DNA of 64,000 nt, taken from NCBI RefSeq assembly GCF_030929555.1, contig NZ_JAVFVT010000002.1, positions 186,001-250,000 of the forward strand, given 5' to 3'. Source of the DNA: Paenibacillus sp. LHD-117. GTDB lineage: Bacteria > Bacillota > Bacilli > Paenibacillales > Paenibacillaceae. Within the stretch, counting starts at the first letter, position 1, and each line of letters opens with the position of its first letter. The notes under the pieces are model-generated. The model was not told the origin of the DNA. It saw only the letters and a program-made list of their open reading frames with translations, and made no database searches. Below, piece after piece: positions 1 to 8,547 of the stretch. The translations under genes were made by a program, and so were the position numbers.

Positions 1-194
1 CGGTGCCCGAAGGCTACACCTCCGAGCAATTCGCGGACAAAGTGCTGTTCGAAGCGGATGTCGTCGTCGCTCCCGGCATCGGGTTCGGCACGCATGGCGA
101 AGGATACGTCCGCTTGGGCTTGCTAACGGACGAAGCGCGTCTGAAGGAAGCCGTCGCCCGGATCGGAAAACTCGGATTGTTCGCGCGCGGCTAA
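1..194 (+). CDS. C-terminal end of a class I/II aminotransferase (dapL-like), partial
   Basis: This is the last 64 or so codons of a gene that begins before the window. The tail reads FGTHGEGYVRLGLLTDEARL followed by a short helix. That GEGYVR ending is typical of PLP-dependent class I aminotransferases of the LL-diaminopimelate aminotransferase or aspartate aminotransferase type. The catalytic lysine region is outside the window, so the substrate cannot be decided. About 10 bases after the stop, 206-237 can fold into a hairpin (AGTATA/TATACT arms) without a clear T run. The rest of the interval up to the proB promoter shows nothing I recognise. Confidence 0.6.
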   Translation, partial: VPEGYTSEQFADKVLFEADVVVAPGIGFGTHGEGYVRLGLLTDEARLKEAVARIGKLGLFARG

Positions 195-326
195 GCGGGC
201 TGACCAAGTATAAGAAAGTATTCGTTTTCTCTATACTGGGCTTATATTTCTCGGAATGAAACGCGCCGCGCCGCCAAAGGACTGCGACAGCCGTTTCACC
301 TTGACTTGTATAGTGGTTTGCCTTGC

Positions 327-356
327 TTTACAGCTACCCGATTAACGTGCTATTCT
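327..356 (+). promoter_or_regulatory. Probable sigma-A promoter of the proBAC leader
   Basis: TTTACA (327-332) and TATTCT (351-356) are separated by 18 bases. They match the vegetative consensus at 5 of 6 and 4 of 6 positions. A start near 363 would begin transcription at the 5' end of the T-box leader, which supports the assignment. Confidence 0.5.
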
Positions 357-363
357 TAGAGTA

Positions 364-624
364 ATTGAACATGAAACGTGATGACGGGACCAGTACGCAG
401 GCCAGGCCGCGCCCAGAGAGTAAATTCCGAAGGCTGCAAGAATTTACCGTAGGCCACTTGCAGAACCTACCTCCGAACGGCCGGCGACAAGCCGGACAGC
501 GCCTCCTGTTACGAGGCATTTAAGATGGATGCGCCTTGCTTCGATTTCGAAGCCGGCCGTCAATGAAGGTGGTACCGCGGAAGTCAAGACTTTCGTCCTT
601 TTTACGGGATGAAGGTCTTTTTTT
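364..624 (+). promoter_or_regulatory. T-box leader, probably proline-specific, upstream of proB
   Basis: The conserved T-box sequence AAGGTGGTACCGCGG is at 566-580. Upstream are other T-box landmarks: an AGAGAG element at 415-420 and GGCTGCAAG at 432-440, whose CTGCAAG can pair with CTTGCAG at about 457-463. The candidate specifier in GAACCTACC is CCT (466-468), a proline codon, which fits the genes downstream. A terminator follows at once (585-624). By family rule, uncharged tRNA-Pro would stabilise the antiterminator and switch on the operon. The specifier is inferred from position and context; a covariance-model fold would settle it. Confidence 0.85.
585..624 (+). terminator. Intrinsic terminator of the T-box leader
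   Basis: AAGACTTTCGTCC pairs with GGGATGAAGGTCTT (with G-U pairs) and runs into a T tract at 618-624. It directly follows the T-box sequence, as expected of the alternative terminator/antiterminator pair. Confidence 0.85.
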
Positions 625-662
625 GTTGGATTCATGGAAGAAGGGGAAAGGATGTGACGCGC

Positions 663-1769
663 ATGCCGGAGAGAATCGTAGTGAAAATCGGAAGCAGCTC
701 ATTAACGTCGGAAGAAGGCGGACTGAACAAGGAACGGATCGGCTATTTCGCCGGAGAGCTGGCTGCCCAGCACGCCGCGGGGCATGCCGTGATGCTGGTC
801 ACTTCCGGAGCGGTTGCCGCAGGCTTCCGCCGGATCGGCTATGCGGCCAGACCCAAAGTCGTGCACGAGAAACAGGCCGCGGCCGCGGTCGGCCAAGCGC
901 TCCTTATGCAAGCCTACCAGGAAGAGCTTGGGAAATACGATATCGTCGTTGCCCAAATTTTGCTCACGCGAGCGGACTTCTCCAATCGCAGGCGCATCCA
1001 GAACGCGCTCATGACGATCGAAGAGCTGTTGAAGCAGCGGATCATCCCGATCATCAATGAAAACGATACGGTCTCGACCGACGAGCTTGTGCCTAAATTC
1101 GGCGACAACGACAATCTTTCGGCGCTGGTCGCCGCGATGACCAAAGCATCCAAGCTGATCATCATCACCGACATGGACGGATTGTACACCGAAGATCCGC
1201 GCAAAAATCCGGAAGCGGTCAAGATCGGCCGCGTCGAACAAATTTCGGATGATATTCTCCGGGTAGCTGGCGGCGCAGGATCATCGGTCGGGACGGGCGG
1301 CATGCGCTCCAAGATCGAGGCGGCCCGCATCGCCATGCGCGGCGGAGTCGGAGCGTTTATCGGCAAGGTTGCGCACGATGGCGACCTCGCCGCCGCCGTG
1401 AACGGCAACGGAAGAGGAACTTACTTCGATACCAATCTCCACAGCCTGTCCATGAAGAAACAATGGCTGGGGTTCCACTCGATGCCGCAAGGCCGCATTA
1501 CGGTCGACGATGGAGCCGTGCATGCACTGCTCGTTGGCGGCAAGAGCCTTCTGCCTGCCGGCGTAACGGAGAGCTTCGGCGATTACCATCCTGGCGACGT
1601 CGTTGAAGTCGTGAACCGGCAAGGAGAGACGCTCGGACGCGGCGTCGTCAACTATACGCCTTGGCAGCTTCAGGCATCGGCCGGGCTTAGCAGCGAAGAA
1701 GTGTCGCGCAGAGTCGACGTAAGCCGCATAGAAGTCATCCATCGCGATGAATGGGTATCGTTGAAATAA
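663..1769 (+). CDS. proB: Glutamate 5-kinase
   Basis: Phosphorylates L-glutamate to gamma-glutamyl phosphate, the first step of proline synthesis. The product is 368 residues, the usual length. VVKIGSSSLT near residue 6 begins the amino-acid-kinase domain, NENDTVSTDE is at about 132, and the last 90 residues form the RNA-binding-like PUA domain found in many ProB proteins. I prefer the ATG at 663, behind AGGGGAAAGG. An in-frame GTG at 654 is possible. A further in-frame ATG at 609 lies inside the T-box terminator and is not credible. proA follows 26 bases later. Regulated by the T-box leader. Confidence 0.95.
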   Translation: MPERIVVKIGSSSLTSEEGGLNKERIGYFAGELAAQHAAGHAVMLVTSGAVAAGFRRIGYAARPKVVHEKQAAAAVGQALLMQAYQEELGKYDIVVAQILLTRADFSNRRRIQNALMTIEELLKQRIIPIINENDTVSTDELVPKFGDNDNLSALVAAMTKASKLIIITDMDGLYTEDPRKNPEAVKIGRVEQISDDILRVAGGAGSSVGTGGMRSKIEAARIAMRGGVGAFIGKVAHDGDLAAAVNGNGRGTYFDTNLHSLSMKKQWLGFHSMPQGRITVDDGAVHALLVGGKSLLPAGVTESFGDYHPGDVVEVVNRQGETLGRGVVNYTPWQLQASAGLSSEEVSRRVDVSRIEVIHRDEWVSLK

Positions 1770-1795
1770 TAGCATGACAGAGGAGGATGACAGGC

Positions 1796-3046
1796 ATGAT
1801 AAGTGAAGTTAGAACCAAAGCGGCCCGCGCGCAGGAAGCGGCGGTCGCCGCGGGCCGGCTGTCGACGGAGCAAAAGGACGAAGCGCTTCTGGCCATCGCG
1901 AACGCGCTGCTCGAACGGCATGAGGAAATTATCGCTGCCAACGCGATCGATTTGTCCCGGGGCCGGGACAACGGTACCTCCCCTTCCCTATTGGACCGTC
2001 TTGCGCTGAACTACGATCGAATCGAAGGCATCGCGGAAGGGCTTCGCCAAATCGTCGGGCTCCCGGATCCCGTAGGCGAACAGCTGCAGTCGATCGCCCG
2101 TCCGAACGGCCTCAAGATTGAACATATCCGCGTCCCGCTCGGCGTCATCGGCATGATCTACGAGGCGCGTCCGAACGTAACGGTCGATGCGGCGGGCTTG
2201 TGCCTGAAGACGGGTAATTGCGTCGTGCTTCGCGGCGGCTCGGCCGCGCTAGAGTCGAATCGCAAAATCGTCGAGGTAATGCGTTCCGCCCTTCGCGGCA
2301 CGGCGTTGCCGGAGGATGCCGTCCAGCTAATCGAAGATTCTGACCGAGCGTCCGTGAACGAAATGCTGAAGCTGAACGGCCTGCTCGACGTCGTCATTCC
2401 GAGAGGCGGGGCGGCGCTCATCCGCAACGTGGTGGAGAACGCGACCGTTCCGGTCATCGAGACGGGCGCCGGCATTTGTCACGTATTCGTCGACGAATCG
2501 GCCGATCTCGCCATGGCCTCCTCCATCGCGTTCAACGCCAAAGTGCAGCGGCCCTCCGTCTGCAATTCCATGGAGACGCTGCTCGTCCACGAATCGTTCA
2601 CGAGCGACCAGCTTCGCGCGCTTCTAGCGCCGATGGCCGAAGCAAACGTCGAATTCAGGGGATGCGAGAGGACCGTCAGCCTGCTTTCAGGCGTAATCCC
2701 CGCCACGGACGCAGATTTTGCTACGGAATACAACGACTACGTCATGAATATCCGCATCGTCGACGGTTTGGACGAAGCGCTGGCCCATATTCGCAAATTC
2801 GGGACCAAACATTCGGAATGTATCGTCACGCATGAACAATCGAACGCCGATCGATTCTTGAATGAAGTCGACGCGGCCGCCGTTTACCACAATGCCTCCA
2901 CCCGTTTCACGGACGGCTTCGAATTCGGCTTCGGCGCGGAGATCGGCATCAGCACGCAGAAACTTCACGCCCGCGGTCCGATGGGCTTGCCGGCGCTGAC
3001 TTCGACGAAGTACCGGATCAGTGGCAGCGGCCAAATCCGAGGTTAA
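1796..3046 (+). CDS. proA: Gamma-glutamyl phosphate reductase
   Basis: NADPH-dependent reduction of gamma-glutamyl phosphate to glutamate semialdehyde, the second proline step; ProA and ProB often work as a complex. The 416-residue protein has the aldehyde-dehydrogenase fold. The likely catalytic cysteine is C256 in RPSVCNSMETLLVH, and GFGAEIGISTQKLHARGPMG is the C-terminal ProA signature. The start is the ATG at 1796, nine bases after AGGAGG; an earlier in-frame ATG at 1787 touches the ribosome binding site and is unlikely. Second gene of the T-box operon. Confidence 0.96.
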   Translation: MISEVRTKAARAQEAAVAAGRLSTEQKDEALLAIANALLERHEEIIAANAIDLSRGRDNGTSPSLLDRLALNYDRIEGIAEGLRQIVGLPDPVGEQLQSIARPNGLKIEHIRVPLGVIGMIYEARPNVTVDAAGLCLKTGNCVVLRGGSAALESNRKIVEVMRSALRGTALPEDAVQLIEDSDRASVNEMLKLNGLLDVVIPRGGAALIRNVVENATVPVIETGAGICHVFVDESADLAMASSIAFNAKVQRPSVCNSMETLLVHESFTSDQLRALLAPMAEANVEFRGCERTVSLLSGVIPATDADFATEYNDYVMNIRIVDGLDEALAHIRKFGTKHSECIVTHEQSNADRFLNEVDAAAVYHNASTRFTDGFEFGFGAEIGISTQKLHARGPMGLPALTSTKYRISGSGQIRG

Positions 3047-3073
3047 AATCAAGAATTATTGGAGGTAACCACT

Positions 3074-3943
3074 ATGTCTACCGCAACGCAAACCGGCATC
3101 GCGGCCATGAGCATCTGCTTCTACGGCGCGGGGTCCATGGCCGAAGCGATCGCGCGCGGCCTTATTCATCAACAGCTAGTAACGCCAGACCGAATCTCGA
3201 TGCTTAATCGCAGCAATGCGGAGCGTCTCGAGGAATTAAACGACAAATACGGCATTCAAACCGTCCTGCAAGGCGAAACGAACGAAGATTATTTGCGCAA
3301 AGCCGATATCATCTTCTTGGCGATGAAACCGAAGGACGCGGCCGAAGCGATCGCAGCGATCCGTCCTCTCGTTTCGCCCAAACAACTGATCGTCTCCGTC
3401 ATTGCCGGAATATCGATTCATTCCATGGAGCTGCTGCTCGGAGGCCATTTCCCGATCGTCCGCACGATGCCGAATACGTCGAGCACGATCGGACTCGGCG
3501 CGACAGGCATCAGCTACTCGCAGACCGTTACGCCACAGCAGCGCGCCATCGCGGAGGCTATGTTCAGATCCATCGGCATCAACGCCGTCGTAGATGAGCC
3601 GCTCCAAGAATCGGTTACGGGCATTTCCGGCAGCGGACCCGCCTACGTCTACTACTTCATGGAAGCCATGATGAAGGCGGCGGAAGAGATGGGCCTCGAA
3701 GCCGGCATGGCGCGCGAGCTCGTCGTTCAGACCGTGCTTGGCGCGGCGGAGATGGTGAAGACAACGGGAGAAGATCCGGAAACGCTCCGGCGCAAAGTCA
3801 CATCTCCGAACGGGACGACGCAAGCGGCGATCGAGTTGATGGCTCAGAACGGCTTCTCGGAGACGGTCATCAGGGGCGCCAAACGTTCCGCGGAACGGGC
3901 AGGCGAGATCGGCGCCGCAATCGAGAGGAGCATAACGGAATGA
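3074..3943 (+). CDS. proC: Pyrroline-5-carboxylate reductase
   Basis: Last step of proline synthesis: NAD(P)H-dependent reduction of pyrroline-5-carboxylate. The 289-residue protein has a Rossmann start (FYGAGSMAEAIARG at about 16) and the family signature around SGSGPAYVYYFMEAM with the following helices. GGAGG at 3061-3065 sets the ATG at 3074. The stop overlaps the mtnW start by four bases (ATGA), so the two are probably translationally coupled. Having proC next to proBA and continuous with a methionine-salvage segment is the odd point here. Confidence 0.94.
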   Translation: MSTATQTGIAAMSICFYGAGSMAEAIARGLIHQQLVTPDRISMLNRSNAERLEELNDKYGIQTVLQGETNEDYLRKADIIFLAMKPKDAAEAIAAIRPLVSPKQLIVSVIAGISIHSMELLLGGHFPIVRTMPNTSSTIGLGATGISYSQTVTPQQRAIAEAMFRSIGINAVVDEPLQESVTGISGSGPAYVYYFMEAMMKAAEEMGLEAGMARELVVQTVLGAAEMVKTTGEDPETLRRKVTSPNGTTQAAIELMAQNGFSETVIRGAKRSAERAGEIGAAIERSITE

Positions 3944-5172
3944 CGGGCATGTGTATCGCAACTTACCGCTCCTTCGACGACAAGGCCGATTTTCATAAAA
4001 AAGCGTTATCCATCGCGGTCGGCCTTACGGTCGGCAGCTGGACGGAACTGCCCGAAGCGCAGAAGGCGGAAATGGAGAAACATCTCGGCAAAGTGCTCTC
4101 CGTACATGTCCACGAACCGGACAACGCTGCACCGGGGGAACGTTACGCCGACATCCGCATCGCGTATCCAGACATCAACTTCAGCCGCGACATTCCTGCC
4201 CTGCTCGTCACGGTATTCGGCAAGCTGTCCATGGACGGCCGGATCAAGCTGATCGATCTCGACGTATCCGAAACGTTCGCATCGGCTTTCCCGGGACCCA
4301 AGTTCGGGTTGGAGGGCGTTCGCGGTCTGCTTGGCGTCCATGACCGGCCGCTCTTGATGAGCATCTTCAAATCGGTCGTCGGACATGATCTAGCTGGACT
4401 GCGTGAGCAATTTTACAAGCAGGCGCTAGGCGGCGTCGATTTGATCAAGGACGACGAAATCTTGTTCGAGAATCCGCTTACGCCGCTAGAGAAACGCGTG
4501 GAGACTTGCATGGAAGCCGCGCGCAAGGCGTCGGAGGAGACGGGACAGAAGCTCCTGTATGCCGTCAATCTGACGGGGCCGACGTCGCAGCTGGCTTCGA
4601 ACGCGCGCAAGGCGATCGCCGCGGGCGCGAACGCCCTGCTCTTCAACGTGCTCTCTTACGGCTACGACGTCTTGCACGAGCTGAGCAGCGACCCGGCCAT
4701 TAACGTACCGATCGCCGCCCACCCGGCGCTTGCCGGCGCTATGTATCCGTCGCCGCATTACGGCATCTCGGCTTCCCTGCTGCTCGGCAAGCTCATGCGG
4801 CTCGCGGGCGCCGATCTTGCATTGTTCCCGTCACCGTACGGTTCAGTCGTTATGCCGAAGGCGGAGAACCTGGCGGTGAAGGACGCGCTGCTGCAGCCGC
4901 TCCATGGACTGAAGCCGTCGTTCCCTGTTCCTTCCGCGGGCATTCATCCGGGACTCGTTCCTCTTATTTTGCGAGACTTCGGAACGGATGTCGTCGTCAA
5001 CGCTGGGGGAGGCATTCACGGACACGCAATGGGAACCGCCGCTGGCGGACAAGCATTCCGCCAGGCGATCGACGCGACGCTGGCGGGCAAGCCGCTCTCG
5101 GAAGCGGCGAACGAACCGGGCCGCGAAGCGCTTGCGGCCGCGATTAAAGCTTGGGGGATCAGAGAAGCATGA
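3940..5172 (+). CDS. mtnW: 2,3-diketo-5-methylthiopentyl-1-phosphate enolase (RuBisCO-like)
   Basis: RuBisCO-like protein of the methionine salvage pathway; it enolises 2,3-diketo-5-methylthiopentyl-1-phosphate in the cytoplasm. The length (410 residues) and the segment GVDLIKDDEILFEN match the large-subunit fold: the K in LIKDDE is the lysine carbamylated in this superfamily and the D/E residues bind magnesium. A glycine-rich phosphate site is seen in NAGGGIHGHAMGTAAGGQ. Its start overlaps proC and its stop overlaps mtnX, each by four bases. A second ATG at 3949 is an alternative start. It is adjacent to mtnX and mtnB, as in Bacillus. Confidence 0.9.
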   Translation: MTGMCIATYRSFDDKADFHKKALSIAVGLTVGSWTELPEAQKAEMEKHLGKVLSVHVHEPDNAAPGERYADIRIAYPDINFSRDIPALLVTVFGKLSMDGRIKLIDLDVSETFASAFPGPKFGLEGVRGLLGVHDRPLLMSIFKSVVGHDLAGLREQFYKQALGGVDLIKDDEILFENPLTPLEKRVETCMEAARKASEETGQKLLYAVNLTGPTSQLASNARKAIAAGANALLFNVLSYGYDVLHELSSDPAINVPIAAHPALAGAMYPSPHYGISASLLLGKLMRLAGADLALFPSPYGSVVMPKAENLAVKDALLQPLHGLKPSFPVPSAGIHPGLVPLILRDFGTDVVVNAGGGIHGHAMGTAAGGQAFRQAIDATLAGKPLSEAANEPGREALAAAIKAWGIREA

Positions 5173-5858
5173 CAAAGGAACAATCAGCCAAGAAACGCAT
5201 CGTGTTTTGCGACTTTGACGGCACGATCACCGTGAATGACAATATCGTGGCGATCATCAAACATTTTAATCCCGAGGGCTGGGAGGATATTGCCACGCGG
5301 ACGATCGCGACGGAAATTTCCGTGAAGGAAGGCGTGGGCCGCATGTTCCGCCTCCTCCCTGCCGCTCTCGAGCGCGAAGTCGTCGAATTCGGCATTTCGA
5401 ACGCGCGCATCCGTGACGGCTTCAGTGAATTTCTCGCATATTGCAAGGCGAACGATATCGATTTTTACGTAACGAGCGGCGGCATCGACTTTTTTGTTTA
5501 TCCGATTCTCGAGCCGTTCGATATCCCTCGCGACCATATTTATTGCAACGGCAGCGACTTTAGCGGAGAACGAATCGAAATTTTATGGCCGAATCCGTGC
5601 GACGGCAACTGCTCGAACGACTGCGGCATGTGCAAAACGACGATCATGCGCCGCTTCTCATCCGAGCAGTACGAACGGATTATCATCGGGGACAGCGTGA
5701 CCGATTTCGAAGGCGCGAAGCTGGCCGACAAGGTGTATTCCCGCTCCCATTTGACCACTAAGTGCGCAGAGCTGGGTCTCGCTCATACGGAATTCGAGAC
5801 ATTCCACGATATTATCTCGGCCATGCAGGCAGAGCAGGAAAGGACAACGACGCCATGA
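5169..5858 (+). CDS. mtnX: 2-hydroxy-3-keto-5-methylthiopentenyl-1-phosphate phosphatase
   Basis: HAD-superfamily phosphatase that dephosphorylates the MtnW product to acireductone. At 229 residues it has the usual length. The nucleophile motif is FCDFDGTIT (D15 and D17), and the late acidic motif is IIIGDSVTDFEGAKLAD. A cysteine cluster (CDGNCSNDCGMC, near 144-155) lies in the cap region and is common in this family. ATG at 5169 overlaps the mtnW stop by four bases, and the mtnX stop overlaps mtnB by four, so the segment is tightly coupled. Confidence 0.9.
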   Translation: MTKEQSAKKRIVFCDFDGTITVNDNIVAIIKHFNPEGWEDIATRTIATEISVKEGVGRMFRLLPAALEREVVEFGISNARIRDGFSEFLAYCKANDIDFYVTSGGIDFFVYPILEPFDIPRDHIYCNGSDFSGERIEILWPNPCDGNCSNDCGMCKTTIMRRFSSEQYERIIIGDSVTDFEGAKLADKVYSRSHLTTKCAELGLAHTEFETFHDIISAMQAEQERTTTP

Positions 5859-6511
5859 GCTTCCAATCAATTAAAACGGAGCAAAAACAAAGCGCCTTAA
5901 CGGAGCTTCGCGAGGTAAAGGAGCTGTTCGCGTCGCGAGGCTGGTTCCCGGGTACGAGCGGCAACCTATCCGTCCGGGTCGGCGACTACTCGCCCGACCA
6001 ATTCCAATTCGCGATTACGGCAAGCGGCAAGGACAAGACGGTACATACACCGGAAGACTATTTGTTCGTCGATCAAGACGGCAAACCTTGCGAGGAAACG
6101 GCTCTCAGACCGTCCGCGGAGACGCTCATCCACTGCGAGATCTACCGGCTGACCGGAGCGGGCGCGATCTTCCACGTGCATACGGTATTCAATAACGTTA
6201 TCTCCGAATATTTCTGGGATCGCAAATCCGTTCCGGTAGACGGCGTCGAATTGATCAAGGGCTTCAATATTTGGGACGAGGAAGCGCATATCGACATTCC
6301 GATCGTGTCCAACTTCGCCCATATCCCGTCCATCGTGCCGGAAGTAACGGAGCGGCTCGAGGCCCGCATTCCGGGCATTCTGCTGCGCAAACACGGTATC
6401 TATGCATGGGGCGCCAACGCGTTCGAAGCGAAACGCCATCTGGAGGCGTTTGAGTTTATTTTCGAATACGTCTATCGTTGGGAGCTGCTGAAGAACGGCC
6501 GCCGCGACTAG
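5855..6511 (+). CDS. mtnB: Methylthioribulose-1-phosphate dehydratase
   Basis: Class II aldolase-fold dehydratase of methionine salvage; it makes the substrate of MtnW. The 218-residue protein shows the zinc-site histidines H107 and H109 in IFHVHTVFNN and a third in LLRKHGIYAWG. The glycine-rich GTSGNLSVR near 30 is the phosphate-binding region. ATG at 5855 overlaps the mtnX stop. It is the last gene before a strong terminator. Bacillus usually follows with mtnD (acireductone dioxygenase), which is absent here. Confidence 0.9.
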   Translation: MSFQSIKTEQKQSALTELREVKELFASRGWFPGTSGNLSVRVGDYSPDQFQFAITASGKDKTVHTPEDYLFVDQDGKPCEETALRPSAETLIHCEIYRLTGAGAIFHVHTVFNNVISEYFWDRKSVPVDGVELIKGFNIWDEEAHIDIPIVSNFAHIPSIVPEVTERLEARIPGILLRKHGIYAWGANAFEAKRHLEAFEFIFEYVYRWELLKNGRRD

Positions 6512-6538
6512 CGGCTATCGTTTCCCCAGCCTAAACGA

Positions 6539-6594
6539 AAACCCGGGAAACCGTAAAGGATTTGAATCCTTCACGGTCTCCCGGGTTATTTTTT
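6539..6594. terminator. Strong bidirectional terminator between mtnB and dnaD
   Basis: A near-perfect hairpin: AACCCGGGA, ACCGT and AAGGATT pair with GAATCCTT, ACGGT and TCCCGGGTT. It is followed by ATTTTTTG on the plus strand, with a shorter T run on the other side. It closes the proBAC-mtnWXB unit and can also serve the convergent dnaD operon. Confidence 0.9.
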
Positions 6595-6635
6595 GTCGCA
6601 ATTGCAGAAAGATTGCACTTATGATCCGATTGCCG

Positions 6636-7322
6636 TCAAGCTCGTCCGCCGTAAAATTTCTCCGAATGCGCTCTCGCTTCATCGGCGTTCGTCACCCGAT
6701 TGCGGGCCCACTCTATCAATATCCGATCGATGTAACGCAAGCTAAGCTTGCCCGCGAATACGGCTTCCTTAAGCGCGAACAGGATGATTTCCTCGGTATA
6801 TCGGTCCTGATCGATCCATGCGCTGATCGTCTCGCATTCCATCGGCGACAACAGTCTGCCGAACTCCTGCTCGAATACGGAGAACAGATCCGATGCGGGT
6901 TTCCTTGCGCGTGCTTCAGACGGTGCTTGCCGCTCCGACCGCTTGGCTTCCCGCCGTTCTTCCGCTGCCTGTTCGGCCGCTTTCATGAACCAGCCGCTCC
7001 AATTGTAACGCTCCGACTGCATCCCGGACGAGCCGTCGACGTAATCGTCGATCGACAAGAACCCGCCTTTGATCAGCCGGCTAATCCGCTCCCCGACAGT
7101 GCGAGGCGTCGTCCCCATCCGTTCCGCCAGCTGCTCCATGGTTGGAAAGTCCGTATACTCTGCTTGCGCGTACGACATGAGCTGAAGCATCAGCAGCACG
7201 TCCGAATCCGTCAAACCTAAGCTGCCTGCCGTACGCAGCAGCACATTCGGCAGGAATACGCCGCCTTCCCCCATCGCTGCCGACCATCCGTGGGCGTACG
7301 CCTTCCACAGCTCATCGCTCAT
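6636..7322 (-). CDS. dnaD: DNA replication protein DnaD
   Basis: Primosome and initiation protein of Firmicutes that works with DnaA, DnaB and DnaI in loading the replicative helicase. The 228 residues split into an N-terminal winged helix (TMEQLAERMGTTPRTVGERI, about 60-80), a charged linker rich in E, R and K (about 117-140), and the C-terminal DnaD domain (FEQEFGRLLSPMECETI ... YIDRILIEW), whose YxxxIxxxW motif contacts DNA. It is the last gene of the minus-strand unit, 25 bases after ackA. Confidence 0.92.
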   Translation of the reverse strand: MSDELWKAYAHGWSAAMGEGGVFLPNVLLRTAGSLGLTDSDVLLMLQLMSYAQAEYTDFPTMEQLAERMGTTPRTVGERISRLIKGGFLSIDDYVDGSSGMQSERYNWSGWFMKAAEQAAEERREAKRSERQAPSEARARKPASDLFSVFEQEFGRLLSPMECETISAWIDQDRYTEEIILFALKEAVFAGKLSLRYIDRILIEWARNRVTNADEARAHSEKFYGGRA

Positions 7323-7347
7323 GACCGACCTCTCCCTTCGCTTGCGC

Positions 7348-8547
7348 TTAAACGTTAACGAGTTTAAATGTATCCCTGGCTATCAGCAGTTCCTCGTTTG
7401 TCGGTACGACGAGCACCTTTACGCGGGACTGCGGAGTCGATATGTCGCGCGCTGTTTTCTTGCGTTCCGCGTTGAGCGCTTCATCGAGCTCGATGCCGAG
7501 AAATGTAATGCCGTCGCATACCGCTTTTCGCAGCTCGGACGAGTTTTCGCCGACTCCGGCGGTGAAGATGAGCACATCGATGCCGTTCATCGCCGCGGCG
7601 TATGCGCCGATATATTTTTTGAGCCGGTAAATATACATGTCGAACGCCAGCTTCGCGTTCGAGTCGCCCGCGGCCATCGCGTCTTCCACTTCGCGCATGT
7701 CGCTGCTGATGCCGGATATGGCCTGCATGCCGCTATGTTTGTTCAGCATGGAGTTTACTTCGTTCAGCGTCAGCTCTTCCTTGTTCATGACGAACGGCAC
7801 GATCGCGGGATCGATGTCTCCGCTTCGCGTTCCCATCATGAGACCTTCGAGCGGGGTCATGCCCATGCTCGTATCGAATGACTTGCCGTCCATGATCGCG
7901 GCGCAGCTCGCGCCGTTGCCGATGTGGCAGGTGACCATCTTGAGCGACTGGAGCGGCTTGTTCAGGAACCGGGCAGCCTTATCGCTCACGTAGGAGTGGG
8001 ATGTCCCGTGGAAGCCGTATCTGCGGATTTTGTGCCTGCGGTACAGCACTTTCGGAATCGGGTACAAATACGAGGTTTCCGGCATCGACTGATGGAACGC
8101 CGTATCGAACACAACCACTTGCGGGACGCCCGGCATATTCGCCTCGACGGCATTGATGCCCATCATATGCGCGGGATTGTGAAGCGGCGCGAGGTCGAAC
8201 AGACGTTTGATCTCCAGCTTCACTTCCGGCGTAACGATGACCGAGCTTTTGAACGCTTCGCCCCCGTGCACGATGCGGTGGCCGACGGCGTCGATCTCGT
8301 CCATCGATTTTAGTACGCCATGCGCCGAATGGACGAGCATGTCGATGACGCGTTTGACCGCTGTCACATGATCCAGAATTTCGCTTACGTCACGCGTTTC
8401 CGGCTTGCCTGCGGGCTCATGGGTGACGATCGAGGAATCCATGCCGATCCGCTCGACGCGGCCGCTTGCCAGTACCGATTCGTCCGTCATATTGTAGAGC
8501 TGGTACTTCAGCGAAGAGCTGCCGGCGTTAATTACGAGTACTTTCAT
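7348..8547 (-). CDS. ackA: Acetate kinase
   Basis: Interconverts acetyl phosphate plus ADP with acetate plus ATP in overflow metabolism. The product is 399 residues, the standard length. It starts with VLVINAGSSSLKYQLY and has HGTSHSYVS and GNGASCAA (phosphate loop), and FTAGVGENSSELR near the C terminus. These are the ASKHA-fold signatures of the family. ATG at 8547 follows GGAG by ten bases and overlaps the stop of the upstream dehydrogenase gene by four bases, so the two are coupled. Confidence 0.96.
   Translation of the reverse strand: MKVLVINAGSSSLKYQLYNMTDESVLASGRVERIGMDSSIVTHEPAGKPETRDVSEILDHVTAVKRVIDMLVHSAHGVLKSMDEIDAVGHRIVHGGEAFKSSVIVTPEVKLEIKRLFDLAPLHNPAHMMGINAVEANMPGVPQVVVFDTAFHQSMPETSYLYPIPKVLYRRHKIRRYGFHGTSHSYVSDKAARFLNKPLQSLKMVTCHIGNGASCAAIMDGKSFDTSMGMTPLEGLMMGTRSGDIDPAIVPFVMNKEELTLNEVNSMLNKHSGMQAISGISSDMREVEDAMAAGDSNAKLAFDMYIYRLKKYIGAYAAAMNGIDVLIFTAGVGENSSELRKAVCDGITFLGIELDEALNAERKKTARDISTPQSRVKVLVVPTNEELLIARDTFKLVNV

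Noticed and set aside
609..662. An N-terminal extension of ProB starting at an ATG at 609
   Set aside because: The extra 18 codons lie in the T-box terminator, have no binding site and do not resemble ProB; ATG 663 or GTG 654 fits AGGGGAAAGG.
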